A stretch of DNA of 64,000 nt from Ostrinia nubilalis (GCF_963855985.1 NC_087109.1:6840001-6904000), one strand, 5' to 3'. Numbered from the stretch's first letter, positions 46,068-58,794 are shown. A program made the numbers and translations. Notes: generated by a model not told the origin, from the letters alone.

Positions 46068-46400
46068 ATGCGATGTTATCCGATACATTTGCAACTAAAT
46101 CCCGCTTTATATGCCGATGATTTCATTCGTACAATTATAATGACTTCACAGCAACAATCGGCATTCCGAGCCAAAAGTCTGGAACGTGGGAAACAGCTGC
46201 TGCATACAATCACAGACCAAAGAGAACAGTTCAAACATCAGAGGAAAGCCAACTTGGATTCTACTCTTAGAGAAGGAAGCGAGCATTTCGTCCCAATATT
46301 ATATCGAGTCTCAAGTCGCAGTGCATTTAAATGCAAAACTATTATCTCTAGCAACTAACTCTGAGCAGTCAGCAGCATTTTGGGTTTCTGAAACAAAGTA
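46068..46400 (+). pseudogene. Unassigned open frame with possible frameshift
   Basis: The plus-strand frame starting at 46068 has an internal ATG at 46140 that opens a glutamine- and charge-rich helical stretch (SQQQSAFRAKSLERGKQL...). A second frame takes over near 46275 and ends at 46401, with equally helix-like, non-repetitive composition (NAKLLSLATNSEQ). Two coding-like segments in shifted frames suggest one decayed gene or retrocopy. No family recognised and no splice signals were identified, so chance remains possible. Confidence 0.25.
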
Positions 46401-47439
46401 ATCGAACACCGCGGTATTTAGTGAACATTGGATCGCAAAGATCAGACAAATTGCATTTGATATTGGTATTGCAAATATTAGGAGCCCTTGTCGTGATCAT
46501 AGCGTTTCTGTCTTATTTTTTCATGATCCTGGCATGACACATTTTTAGAAATACCAGAAGCGATACCGAGCGATAGTGAGCGAGAGTTATGGAACTCTGC
46601 GGTAAAAATAGAAATTCAGTGACAACTTGTTTCAAATGTCCTGGCTGTTGTCATTTAATCTGTGGCACAATGCCACAGATGCTATCTGCTGAAGGTAATA
46701 GCTTGATTTGCTTGCCGATACCGTTATTTGGCTCGTTAGTTTCTAGGTCTATCTGATTGTCTGGAAATTTCATGACACCAGGATTCCCGTAATTGGTTAT
46801 TTCACTAACCCGGTACATTTTAAAGCGTTCCCATTAGAAACAATGTAAGAAATTCTGTGAGAGGTAGTGGTCTGTTAGATTTTAAATCATATCGAAATCC
46901 GTTCGGTAGATTTTCCACGAAAAAGATTTAAAAGCGATTTTAAATCTGATTAATTTAACTGTAATTGATACCCAAATAGAATTCAGATTGGTGAATTCTG
47001 AACTGAAATATTTTCTAATTAAATATTAATAAAAAGACAATTTTCTCCTAATACTTACTAAGTATCAAATTCATTGATTTCTTTTAATTAGGTATTTTCT
47101 AGACACGATTTCATCCGTAGCGTAGGTCATAATACTATTTTCGCTCGTTTCTTTGTACAGAGGTTAACATGACTAACATTTAGGCAAATGGGCGTAGCTA
47201 CATGTCTGGATGTCACACCTACAACACAATCGCACGATAACTAGGTGTCGAGACGGGTTGACATCTAAAGGTCAAAGGAGAAATATAACGGATGGGCAAA
47301 AATTGAAACACATTAGTTCCGTACCATAACAACGTGATGGCATCACGTCATCAAAGATTTAAATGACCTCCTCTCTACCCTTCTAGCCAGGGGAGTGAAG
47401 GCCAGTTTGCTTTTGGTAAATAAGAGGGTCATGCTCCTA
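46401..47439. other. No recognised feature
   Basis: A short palindrome (ctgtggca caa tgccacag, 46661-46679) only. Confidence 0.35.
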
Positions 47440-47545
47440 CAGTGGAAAACGAAAAACCTGATGATAATGAACCTGATAGTGGTAGTGATGATAATGATGA
47501 TGCTGATAGTGATGGTGATTATAATTATGACGATGATTATTAATA
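47440..47545 (+). repeat. (GAT)-rich low-complexity tract
   Basis: Degenerate gat/gatgat repeats. One plus frame would encode an Asp/Glu-rich tail (DDNEPDSGSDDNDDADSDGD) ending at TAA. It follows an acceptor-like ctcctacag at about 47441, so it could be an acidic C-terminal exon, but simple repeat DNA is the simpler reading. Confidence 0.35.
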
Positions 47546-48150
47546 TCATGAAGACAATGATGTATGATAAGCGACATGAGTGTTAGTTTGCCGCATATCG
47601 CATAATGAGATTGAAAAATGTTGTCATTATCTGATACATTTTTATTTGGACAACTCCTCTAGTTACTACAGACTTTCAATCAAAGTTTAAGAAGGAATGG
47701 AATCCTAAAACTACAATATCATCAACATAGACCTTTTTATAGACCTACAAAACGAGACGAGGGCGTGGCAGGCATTATGCAGATGTATGCATGACCAGCA
47801 AACCCTCGCGAGCGCATTGTTTTGGTGGTGACGTTTCGCTCCAGCAGACCTTTTTGCCACTTAGCATATAAATTAGTCGGGCTTCGTTCCGAGGCCTAGA
47901 CAGTGACATTTAACCCTTTATAAAGCTGATTTGCCAGCATATTTTGAACCATAAACCTTTGCAATACAGTCTTGAAATGATACATCAGATATTCGTGGGG
48001 CTGACATCTGAGCTAGAAGATACTATAGTTTACCTAATTTACTTTTTACTACGAAATGCGTCATCATTATAGGGTTTACAACAGTCTTATCCAACCAAAT
48101 ATAACATTTATTAAAACTTTCAGTCACTAACGATCAAGTTACTAGTTAGG
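47546..48150. other. No recognised feature
   Basis: AT-rich; no structure found. Confidence 0.35.
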
Positions 48151-49223
48151 TAGGGGAGAGGGGGGCAGCTTTGAACAATTTTCATACTTTATTAAATATC
48201 TTCCAAATTTGAACGATTTCATTAATTTTTTCTTCCTAGATAGAGGTCATGGTTATCACACAACAAAATAATGATGTTCTTCTTAATTATTCATGAACGG
48301 TTATTAAGATATTTAGATTTTTGCACAGACCTGTAAACGTTCAAAACTGCCCCGTAGTCGGGGCAGTCTTGAACACGCCTGGGGCAGTTTTGAATTAGTA
48401 TTTTTTTCAATGAAATAAAACTGAATATTTATGAATGTGTATTTTTAAAATAATAAATAAACAAAATTTTAAATGAGCAGTGTCATTTGGGATCAATTTA
48501 ACATGTTTATTTTATTTTACATCACTCTGTACAAAGTAACACAAAACTTAAGGATATTATTAAAAAAAAGTAAATATAAGATATATCAATTAACTAAATA
48601 CTAATAAACTTTCTGTTTAATGACACATCAAAGACAAAACTGCATAATTTAAAAAATATCAATCAACTACTAAAACTAGCTTTTGCCCGGACTTCACCCA
48701 GCTTGAAATTTTATCTGTCACAGTAAAGCAATCTGCTTATTTTTTATGTAAAAACCTTCTACGACGTATTAGAAAACTTAAGGTTTCATAATACCAATTA
48801 AAAAAGAAAATTTATAAAGTTCAAAGGTGCCCCAACCATTTCGTTCAAAGCTGCCCCATGGGTATATTTCCAGAAAAAACATAAATTTAATAACGGAACA
48901 TACTTTTATATCGCAATTTCTTATCAAATCTTCATTGAAACTATTTAAACTTCCATATAGTAAACAAACTACTCACTATTTTATAAAACTACGTCCACAA
49001 AATCCTTAGAACCAAAATAAAAAAGTGCGAAATTGGCAGTCAAAAACAAAAAACCACTTTTGCCGGTTAACCTACAGTTAGATATTAAAAATGAGATGTG
49101 ACGGCTATGCGCATCAGTGCTGGCAATATAAATTATGATTTATACCATTGTAGCCTAAACCAGTGATTTTTAAATTCATTTGTTCTAAGCTGCCCCTGTC
49201 CAAAGCTGCCCCCCTCTCCCCTA
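48151..49223. mobile_element. TA-flanked element with internal echoes of its TIR
   Basis: TA at 48151-48152 and 49222-49223 flank GGGGAGAGGGGGGCAGCTTT at the left and its complement at the right. The core GTTCAAAGCTGCCCC occurs eight times in both orientations at 48162, 48339, 48360, 48381, 48819, 48843, 49182 and 49199 (start positions, up to three mismatches). A dispersed-repeat tail fragment (aactagcttttgcccggact) sits inside at 48675. No coding frame. Confidence 0.75.
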
Positions 49224-50121
49224 CTCTTAATATTGTCGTTAATTTAGTTCCACTTGAGTATACATAGGTGCCATCATCACGGATGATCAGTTCAAACCAC
49301 AGTTAATAAAAATACCGTTATAATTAAAAATAATTAAGATTCCTTGTCCAAGGAATTAAGATTCCTGGTCTATGAGGGACAGATAGGAACTGTTGTGCCA
49401 TCTGCCTCAAAAAATACTTGGCTTTATGTTATCAAATAGCTACAGCCCTAAACAAGCAGACGATTCTGACAGGCATTGTTCATCACGTTTCGTCGGCAAA
49501 CGGTGCGGTTGCGTGGCGACTGGCGACGAAGGACGATCCACAACCAACGATATACGATAAATGGACACGCGTCCGCTTGTCATGCAAATGACTCCAACAG
49601 GGCTGTGCGAATGTCAACCCAAACGCTACGTTTTGGACAGCGTAATTTGAGAGTCCTGCGAGAAAAAAAATACGATAACCGTTGTGTGTAAAAGTGATCT
49701 TGAGGGACTGAATAAATAAGCGTAGTGTATGACGTCATCCAGCTAGATGAGTGACCAGCGAAAGGTCGCTGGCAGAAGCTGGATGCTGGAGCTAAAGCAG
49801 TACGGAAACTTAGCCCTTTCGGCGAGTTAAATACCTACACTTCAACTGAGTGTTAGGGTTGGCACTCTTAATCTTTATAAAATTAATAAGGTTCTTACTT
49901 ACTTATTTATTAAAACGTTTATTTAGGTTTTTTAATTATCAAATACTTAATGGAATAAATTAATTGACTAAGTAGTTAACAAAAAAATATAACGTTAATT
50001 AGGTTCTATAATGATCGAATACATAATCGAATAAATTGATTAAGTACTATTAAAGGCCGGTAGAAGATCTATTCTCATAAATAAAATACCGGATACTTAC
50101 TTTCACATAACTATTGCCTCA
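49224..50121. other. Intergenic; contains dispersed repeat D at 49528-49612
   Basis: 49528-49612 (aaggacgatccacaaccaac, then acgcgtccgcttgtc and atgcaaatg) matches 52863-52965. The 71-codon frame across it is not considered a gene. Confidence 0.45.
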
Positions 50122-50240
50122 TCTATACTTATAATAAATCTGTAGAGAGGTCAATTCTGTACATGAAATATATTTTCAAAATAACTATCAGGGGGTGATT
50201 AGTGATCGATACTGATGCCAAAAATGCAATCAGTAAAATT

Positions 50241-50289
<49 letters not shown>

Positions 50290-50909
50290 ATGTTCCTTAT
50301 AGAAACAAAAACTACTTGACGGATTTTAACGAAACTTGGTACAATTATTTTTCATACTCCCGGGCAGGTTATAGGATACTTAGGAATTCCCACGGGAACG
50401 GGAATTAGCGGGAAAATCCTTTTGTATGAAAAATCTAAACCGCTTAAGTTAGACGCTTGATATTTGGCATGCATGTACCTTAGTAAACTTAAAGCTTAGT
50501 TACAACAGGATATTGCAAAATTCCCACGGGAACGGGAGTTAGTGGGAAAAAACATTTGTATGAAAAAATCTAAACCGCGTAAGATAGACCCTTGAAATTT
50601 GGCTTGAAGGTATCTTAGTAAACTTAAAGCTTAGTTACAACAGGATATTGCAAAATTCCCACGGGAACGGGAGTTAGCGGGAAAAAACATTTGTATGAAA
50701 AAATCTACACCGCGTAAGATAGACACTTGAAATTTGGCATGCAGGTACCTTAGTAAACTTAAAGCTTAGTTACAATAGGATATTGCAAAATTCCCACGGG
50801 AACGGGAGTTAGCGGGAAAAAAAAATGTATGAAAAAATCTGAAACGCGTAAGATAGATGAAGGGGGGTAAAACGAGATCCACGCGTACGAAGTCGCGGGC
50901 GGCCGCTAG
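50122..50909 (+). mobile_element. Non-autonomous Helitron, copy B
   Basis: Starts TCTATACTTATAATAAATC after A and ends gcgggcggccgCTAG before T. By eye the only difference from copy A (6424-7207) is one extra GTCT unit (run at 50244-50289). Confidence 0.82.
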
Positions 50910-51854
50910 TTTTAAATACAGTTCATCACTTAGTACAAAAGCGCGCGGAGCAAATTACTTTATCAAATAGAACACAATAAATTGTTAAAAAGCGTAATTA
51001 TGTAATTTAAAAAGAACTATTACAAAATCAAATGTAAGCACTTTATTAAAAAAGTAAATAGGTATTTAATCATTTTTACAATTCAGAATTATTACGAAGT
51101 TTAAAAAATGAAGTTCAAGCAGCCGTATACTACGCAATACACTCGACAGCGCATGCAATAATAGTCCAGTCATTTAAGCTTAAATTAGGTAAGAATCTCG
51201 GAATTAGAGATACCCAGCTGTAAGTCTGTAAATACTTGTATATTGAAACCCTAAAAGTTGTCTCAAAACCTACATATGGTAGGGTGTAAGCAACTATTAA
51301 ATTTTAAGGTCAAAGGTCACAAAAATCGGTTTTTTGCGCTTTTTTTGGAAATATAAAAACACAACGCGCGCGGCACTCGCGACGGATGGACTGCGAGGTT
51401 CGCTTAGAGCTCGTGTAAAGCGTGCGTCTGTGTGCGTGAGTCTGATTTCGAGCGTTTGTATGAAGCTTCCGTACTGTTTGATTTATCTACTGTGGTAAAG
51501 TGGAGCGTATTGAGGAATGTCCTTGTCCAGCAGTGGACTGCTATTGTCTGATGATGAAATTAATTTAGTTCTCCACTTAAAATCGGCCTGGCTGTACTGT
51601 TGATACTATTGGCGAGTTGATCGACTCCTTAGGCAGTTTCCCAGGGAACTTCTTAAGGACGTATCGATTCCAACTTAGTTTTGTACGTATGCGTCGTCTC
51701 ACGTCTTTTTCTCTACTTACTTATTTTGTGTACCGAGAGTTCAATACACTTACGAGTTATAAGTTACTTAAAATTAGTAGGAACTTTTAAAAATAATAAT
51801 AATAGGTATTAGCAATTTGGAAATATAGGGCAAATTAATGTCACCACCTAAACG
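50910..51854. other. Intergenic; small RTE-type tail near 51505-51560
   Basis: ttgtccagcagtggactg followed by ctgatgatgaa near 51530-51556 is a decayed LINE tail. The GC-richer 51360-51440 has no recognised function. Confidence 0.4.
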
Positions 51855-52766
51855 TAGGGGAAGCCCGGGCAAGAAGCATAATGTGGGTAAGAAGAATAAT
51901 CGATTTTACTAAAAACCTACAACACATGGCGCTACTGGACGTTTGCGGGTGTATAAAACAGCAACACAGCCACGCCATGATAGTTCCACCAAAACAATAC
52001 GTGCGTAAACTTTTTGTCAATTCGAAATCAAAAGTTTTTGGCAGTTTTCTTACGATTTTTGGCAAGGTATGTGTGTTGATTTCTTGTATTACGTATTAAG
52101 TGTTGACTTATAGACTCTGTTTAGTTGATTGCATGTTAAATTAAGTTTAATTTGTGTGTGTTGCTTTTTTTCACCGGTAGAAATTTAACGGGTGGGTACA
52201 CAACTTTTAAATATTGGTGCTTTGGGCAAGACGGATATGGGCAAAACGGATAGGTAAAGACCGCCATAACTAAATAGCAGGCCCTAACAAAACCACACAT
52301 CTGAAAACAAGAACTTCCAAACAAGACTTGTCAAGAGGAAAAATGACCAAAAACAAAAATCTGATGGAGAAAACAAAATATTTATGTTGTGTGCTCAGAA
52401 GAATACACTGAACCACCTACCGAGGATTGGATAGAGTGCGATCAATGCAAGAAGTGGGCACACGAGGATTGTACCTTATATTCAGGCATAGGCAGTTATT
52501 ATTGTAATGATTGCAATGATTAAAGCAGTTATTACTGTACTTATTCGTCTTGCCCAGGGGGGTCGGGCAAAATGGATAATTGGAACTTTTTTTTTAATGA
52601 CATTTTTATTGTAGAATTTGTTTAAGTTTCTAAGTTTATTCGTTACAATTCCAAAGATGATTAGCTAAGATACAAATTATTAATTAAGAGACTGTTGTTG
52701 ATTGCATATTTATGTGGTTTTTTTGCCACTTTTTTTAAGTTATTCGTGCTGCCCGGGCTTCCCCTA
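51855..52766. mobile_element. TA-flanked element with pogo-like features
   Basis: TA at 51855-51856 and 52765-52766 flank GGGGAAGCCCGGGCA and its perfect inverse (15 bp). The words gggcaaRacggata (52224, 52239, 52565) and ttattcgtcttgccc (52541, echoing ttattcgtgctgccc in the right TIR) repeat the TIR core inside. A PHD-finger fragment (52380-52523) points to a transposase-derived origin. Confidence 0.72.
52380..52523 (+). pseudogene. PHD-finger-like C-terminal fragment of a transposase
   Basis: The last ~47 codons of a frame ending at TAA 52521-52523 contain EDWIECDQCKKWAHEDC and end YYCNDCND. The spacing Cys-x2-Cys, Trp-x-His-x3-Cys, Cys-x2-Cys is that of the C-terminal half of a PHD-type zinc finger. 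From memory, such fingers terminate many insect pogo/Tigger-type DDE transposases, which also use TA targets, as this element does. The first Cys pair is incomplete (a single Cys in VVCSEE), probably through a small deletion, and the DDE catalytic core is absent. It is a non-functional relic. Confidence 0.6.
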
Positions 52767-52862
52767 CATCCAAAACACATAACCCTCTAGCCTCCCCTCA
52801 GCAAAAGTGGGTGATTTCGTGTTTTATTCAGGTTAAAAACGGCAGTCATGATCGCAACTGTC

Positions 52863-52965
52863 AAGGACGATTCACAACCAACGACACGCGCGCGATAATG
52901 GACGGCCCGCGTCCCTTGTCATGCAAATGGCGCTGCACAATGGACTCTACACGGCCGTGTAGTGC
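52863..52965 (+). repeat. Dispersed repeat D, copy 2
   Basis: aaggacgattcacaaccaac, gcgtcccttgtc and atgcaaatgg match 49528-49612. Both copies keep the octamer ATGCAAAT. Confidence 0.6.
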
Positions 52966-52970
52966 AGTGT

Positions 52971-55900
52971 AGGGTTTTAATAATAGTCTGATGTTTTTTC
53001 CGTTACATGGTACTACCATTAAATGTTAGTTAAATACTCCCCCAACCCGTCTGCCAGCGTAGGAAGTGTAGGTCAAATCGTCAATTTTTTTTTTCATTTA
53101 TTTAGCAACATTTACATGATAGCTTTAAAAACTAGTGTTTGAAAAAAAGCTGACGAGTTCACCAACTAACTTACCACATACAATTTGTATCTGGTAAGTT
53201 AGAGAGGGTTGTGCTCAAACAGTTGAGATTGAGACTGAATGACCTGACGATGAAATACAGAATAGACAGGCGCAAAGGTGTGGAAAATGAGATTCCGAGT
53301 TCGATTCTCAATTTAGTTTTAATAAGGGTCATTTTTAATTTGGAAAAAATTCAGTTCTTTTTTTACCTTAGTAGCTAACAGCATGTTCATCTTTTTGTTC
53401 TATCTTGTAATTTGAAGATCTCATAATAGTCTCGCTAGCAGACACCTAATTATACTTGACATTGATACACAATAAAAAAAACCTAGACCATCACATCATG
53501 TGCCAAGTTGATTGATGAAAAATACTTAATTTCAAATAATCCACAAACATATTACCACACACACGTTGAGTTTGAAAGCAAATTACACCTTTTTGTTATG
53601 TCCATTCAGTCTCTAATAGCTTGCAAGAAATCAATTTGCTCGGCGTTGGTTTCCATCGGAACCTGCAAAACCTTATTTAATACCACGGAGTCGGGAATTA
53701 ATCGACAGGCGGTAGGAATGCGTAGAACGGCGTCTAAAGATGATTGCAATACCAACACTGTATTTACTTGTGCTGCAAATACGACAGAAAGTATTTAGGG
53801 AGTTTATAAGTAACTGGCACTGGAAGAAAAAGTATTTAAAAATTCAATCCAGCGACTTGGCCCGTGGACAAAACTAAAAGTGGGCCTGGCTCACTGGAAG
53901 ACTCAATTTAGGGATTTTAAATCAAATTAGTAGGTTAATTAATGGTTTCCTTTTATGTTTCACACCCACTGGGTGTGTGCACTGACACCACACCTTCAAA
54001 ATACTTTGTTAGTAAGTCACAAACAATTTTGTTGGCAAAGGCACTATCGCAAAAAAGCTTTAGGGAACGAAAAAAATGGACGAAGTAGTTCATACGGGAA
54101 CCTGATCAAGTTTGCTTCATACGAGTAGCTATCAGTTGCAAATGATATTTCCGTTCTAACTGGAGATCAAAGGCTTACAGTTCCAACAAAAATATTTTTC
54201 TATTTTTTAAACCTTTGGTCAACTTCCCCATAAATGGACATTCAAAATTGTATTAATCTGTGCGCTGACCAAAACATTGCTTCCCAATTTTTGGCGTAGC
54301 ACACTGAATAAATTACACCTGCAGGTATTTTTATCGGGAAACTAACTTCGTTTGACTTCGTTTAAAAAACCAATCAAATGACCTCATATCTACATGTCAC
54401 AGAGTATAAATTCATTTGACGAATGCCGTGTCAATTTTGCATTCAATACCACAATTTCGGCTTCGCCTAACTCTATTTGGCCATTACAGAGTTTACTCTA
54501 CAACCTCATAAAGCTGGCGCGAAATTGCGTACAACCTTATTGGACTTGTAACTCATTGTTCTTTACGGCCGTACTTTAGCACTTGCTGATAAATTATTTC
54601 GAATTGTGTTTGATTTTTGATTTTGAATAATAATTTATCTGTCAGAGGTTCTTTGCCGCCCGAAAAAAAATAGATAAGTAGTACATAATTGAAAGTTAAT
54701 TCGGTTCTTTGACACTATTTTGTTTAGAGAAGTTATCTGACTTGCACTGTATATTTTGTTCATTTTGCGCCACGACGATTAAATGATTTACATTCAAATC
54801 TCTTAGTAAATATTTAGTTGGCAATAATAATTAGAAGTACCTACTAACTAAATGAATGGCAAATTAGATAATAATCACTTATAATTAGGCTTAGTGTAGG
54901 TACATTTGAGAACAAATTGCAATGTTCATCCGGGCAGGTTACGCCTACCGCACCTACGCAGCCCTCAAGAACTTAAAGTCGGTATATAGCCACAGCTTAA
55001 GATACAACAACAGCCAGCCACAAATAAGAGGAATTTATTAAAAAAAATGTAACAAAGAACAAAAAATGCGTTTGCAATGTAAGCCGTATGACACGGTGTA
55101 ATCCGTATTCAGTTGTAAGTTGTAGCCAGGCGGCATAAAGTGACTAATAAATCGTTGCTTTGGTAAAAAAAAACAAAATCCACGGTGTTGTCCCGTGAAG
55201 CGCTCCATCGCACGTACCCATAATTAATTGCATGAAACGATGCATAGTTTCCCGTAACTTGCGCCTCCCTTTTCGAACAGTTTTCGAGAAATCAATCGTT
55301 GTTATTTGCATACTTTTGGCCCACCCTACCTACCTGACACTTACGTTTCTATTTCGCCTGTGATTGTTTCACGAATGAGACAATCATGAATGATTCATCG
55401 TGGCTTAGCTAATAATACCTATACTAGCACAATCGAGCCGTCGACCTGGCAAGCATGATCGACATCATTACGCTACGGTAGACAAGGCTGGATTATAATT
55501 AGCCATTGAAAATTGATATCACGTTTATCAATGGGAAATTAACGCTTCCGTGGGTTTAGCGGTAAGAGAGACTCTTTCGAATCACAGATGTGTCGATACA
55601 TAGGACCCCCAGTTTAGTTAGGACATTGATTGAGTTTTAAATTTAACTGATTGTCTAAAAACTAAAAAGGAAAGGAAAGTGCTTTGGAGGGCACGTTTAG
55701 CCATCGCATTGTCATCAGCAGCAGTCATCAATTAGTCAAATGTGTTGGTCAACAAAATTCAGATTGTGAAACATAGGTGTTATACAGATACATTAGGTTG
55801 TGATAGTCTCAATAAGTATGTAAGTACTTAAAATGCACTGATTTTATCCAAATATTTGGATTGGAACTGGGTCGTATGGTGCATTTTTTGGATTGTATTC

Positions 55901-56235
55901 TGACTACAGATCGAATTGACTGATTAATTTTATTGGTTAAATGTTGAAATTGTGCCAACCAAACGCTCTATATTGTATCGATTTTGATTGTACTAAATAT
56001 AGGTCTACCTATTGAGCCTGTACTCGTTCTAACTAGCACTAAACTATTAGTTTTGCAACTGAATGCAACTTTATAGCCCGTTGTTTGCTATTCAATTCAC
56101 AATACTAACTATTGACGTCCACTTTGCTCTAATAAGTAAACTGAATGGTCAGTTGTAGAAACTGGATGATTGATATAAAGTTTAGTTATTTTAGAATTGC
56201 GGACATGGTCAAACTCTGAATAGATTAGGAGATTC
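52971..56235. other. Long stretch without recognised gene
   Basis: AT-rich. It holds a 12-bp-arm hairpin (ctaacttacca ... tggtaagttag, 53166-53203) next to a LINE-tail-like segment (53195-53252). Two short frames (53508-53798, 54394-54579) lack motifs. Nothing else is supported. Confidence 0.35.
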
Positions 56236-56350
56236 TTAGGCTGAGTTGCACCACCTTATTTTAACCGCTCCAAAGACAATGTGCCTTTTGTATGGAGTTG
56301 GATAGATTTTTGACGTTTGCCAAAGTTAAAGTAAGACGGTGCAACTCGGC
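56236..56350. mobile_element. Family-M MITE, copy 4
   Basis: ttaggctgagttgcaccacc at the left, acggtgcaactcggc at the right. It is more diverged than copies 1-3. Confidence 0.7.
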
Positions 56351-57740
56351 GTGCTCAAATTCCCTCAATGTGCGAGGGAGTTTGCCGCGAAGATCGGCTA
56401 CGTCATCTTCGGGCCATCTTCGGGCGCACCAGTGGCGCCAAGACAGGAGACGAAGTGGTCGTCGCCGTGGCCAAGATCGGTCATGAATCATCAATCATAA
56501 TCAGCATATGAAATCAGCCTGAGTATACATTTATTTTGGAAAATAGCACAACAATAAGATGCCACAGTGTTTATCTTAACCATAAATCAAAACAACACAG
56601 AACAGTTATTAACTAAATAAAAAAAGGGGATTTTCAGAAGTGAATTTTGCTACATTTTTGGTCACGAAAATACCAAAACAGAAAGTGGTTTACAATATCA
56701 TCGCTCTCAAGTTCTCAGTGAGTTGGTAAGTGTAGAATAATATCAAAATATTTTCAATACCGCGGTACAGAACTGTCGCACAGACGCCGGAGTCAACGAC
56801 ACTCAGCGGGGGGTGGAGTGCGGTTTACACGGGACGACCAAGCGTGATTGGACGAAAATGTGATCAATTTGAGGTTTGTTCAGTGATTTAAAATTAATTT
56901 TACTCATTAACAGACAAAACTCTGTTATGCAAGAGCCTGTTTAGCCCGGACTAGCCATACTCTTTCGCACAATTTAAAAAACTAGGTATGTTTCAATTTG
57001 GGTAATTTTAGGCATACGAATTAGTTCTAAATGTTTTAAAGAACCATTTGCTAAACGTAAATATTTGAAACCCAGATGTAGATGCTCACTCTTTTTCATT
57101 AGACCAAACATGGATTAACTTTCCTTAATTATTAGAGGTATTATTGAGGTATAGCTGAAATTAATTGTGTTAACAATTTTCCCGCTAATTCGAAGCTAAT
57201 TGTTAAGAATTTCAAAATACACGTAGGAGCGTAGGTACATTTAGTTTCTTTAAAACCAGACGTGACGTGTAAATCCCTTTTAAGTTTGTAGCATGTACAC
57301 AGTGGAGGGGATTACGCAATTGCAGAAATACCGTCTGGATTAGATCGCATTCTGCGTCCATTGTCACTATACTTTAAGCTCATACGTACAACGTAACACA
57401 TGTAGGGTACATGATTGTACACCTTAGTTTGTTGATTACAGAACGTAAATACTGACGTATTTTGTTGAACGTAAGTTCTTATGGGTATCTTAGCTTTTAA
57501 CCGAAACGTTACTGTTTATTATCTAAGTAGATATTCGTCCAGGGCCAGGACCGGTCGTTGTGGAAGTCCTTGGAGAAGCCTTTGTTCAGCTGAAACGAGA
57601 TATTTGTAAATTCCTTGTTTTTAGTAACTCTACCTTTTGGTAAAGGTAACTCTTCCTGCTAGTTTTCTCACTTCTGGTTTTTTGAGGGCCTAACTGGGAT
57701 TGTAAAGTACAAAATCAATACAATGCTAAAATAAGGTTTT
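56351..57740. other. Intergenic; GC-rich remnant at 56351-56484
   Basis: The GC-rich segment directly after MITE copy 4 can be read on the minus strand as DDVADLRGKLPRTLREFEHA. It may be a decayed coding fragment of unknown origin. A short RTE-type tail (ttgtggaagtccttggagaa) lies at 57557. Confidence 0.35.
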
Positions 57741-57741
57741 T

Positions 57742-57815
57742 CGCTTGCCGGGCGACTGCTCTCCCAATTGATTCCCGCCGCAGTTAGATTTTTTCAAGTT
57801 GATTATTTAAAAAAT
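57742..57815. mobile_element. tRNA-Ala-like SINE (family B), rearranged copy 3
   Basis: cgcttgccgggcgactgctct (57742-57762) is in minus orientation. attcccgccgcagttagatt and ttttcaagttgattatttaa (57770 on) are in plus orientation. Head and tail of one SINE thus face opposite ways with an 8-base join. Confidence 0.6.
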
Positions 57816-58399
57816 CTTAATCTAATTTTAGTGAAACGCATGCCTGTAACTTCCCAAGTCTATCTACACATGTGGTCAACAATACCTATCTCCACTAAAC
57901 CAGGCACTGAAACATTAATACCACAGACAAGGCAGACATGTCCGACCCAGCTGCATCTCCGAACCTCACGAAGGTGGGATCAAGGTGTCAACCGAAACCA
58001 AGACGAATGGCAAAATAACACCCCTGTCTAGCCGAACGCAATATCTGTAATGCATTGTCTAAGGACGAGGAAATTAAGTTCAACTTCCCTTCTGTGAAAG
58101 TAGCCTGCTAAATGCAGGTAAATAATCATTACATTAACAACAATTACCACCTTCGAGTCAGACTTTTTTCATACGTATGATGTTCGTTCATTTGTGTCAC
58201 ACCAGTTTGCTGATCTAAGTTTTAAAAGTATGATTAACCAAAAAAATTTCGTATTTCCTATTACCACAGATTACTAATAAGTTACTCTTTTATCTAGAAT
58301 TAATTTAAGGACAGCTGAGCTGATGATTAAGTGTTTCATAAAATTTTGTTTTTATAAATTACTGATTGCCTAAATCAGACATACCTAAAACTAACAAAC

Positions 58400-58511
58400 T
58401 TAGGCTGGATTGCACCATCTTACTTTAACAAACGTCAAAAGTCTGTCAAATACCATACAAAAATCTCCGGTTATGGTTATAGTTACAGAAAGTCAGATGG
58501 TGCAACTGAGT
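58400..58511. mobile_element. Family-M MITE, copy 5
   Basis: ttaggctggattgcaccatc and agatggtgcaactgagtc ends; core aaacgtcaaaagtctgtc. Confidence 0.75.
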
Positions 58512-58794
58512 CGCATCGAGTGAGTAAACAAAATCTGTACGTGTAAATCTGCATTTTTTTACTTTTTAGAAACCTATCCCAAGCGCAGGGTAGTCATCGG
58601 ATTCGATTTAGGCTACACTCCTGTCGATGGAGCATGACAAACTTGCGCCCGCTTTGAGAGTATGACTAACAAGAAATACGGTTGCTAAACAAACAAGTTT
58701 ACTTAGTTGTTAGGTATTAAACGTTCACGGTTTACACATTTTACAGTTGCACTTTCTGTTTACTAGGTGTTCAAATCAAATAGTTTATTCAGTA

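Noticed and set aside
47343..47586. Isoleucine- or methionine-rich proteins
   Set aside because: They are translations of a degenerate GAT repeat; only a weak acidic-exon hypothesis was kept.
56261..56494. Gene on either strand in the GC-rich segment
   Set aside because: Both frames run into MITE copy 4. GC-rich composition keeps both strands open, so no gene is supported.
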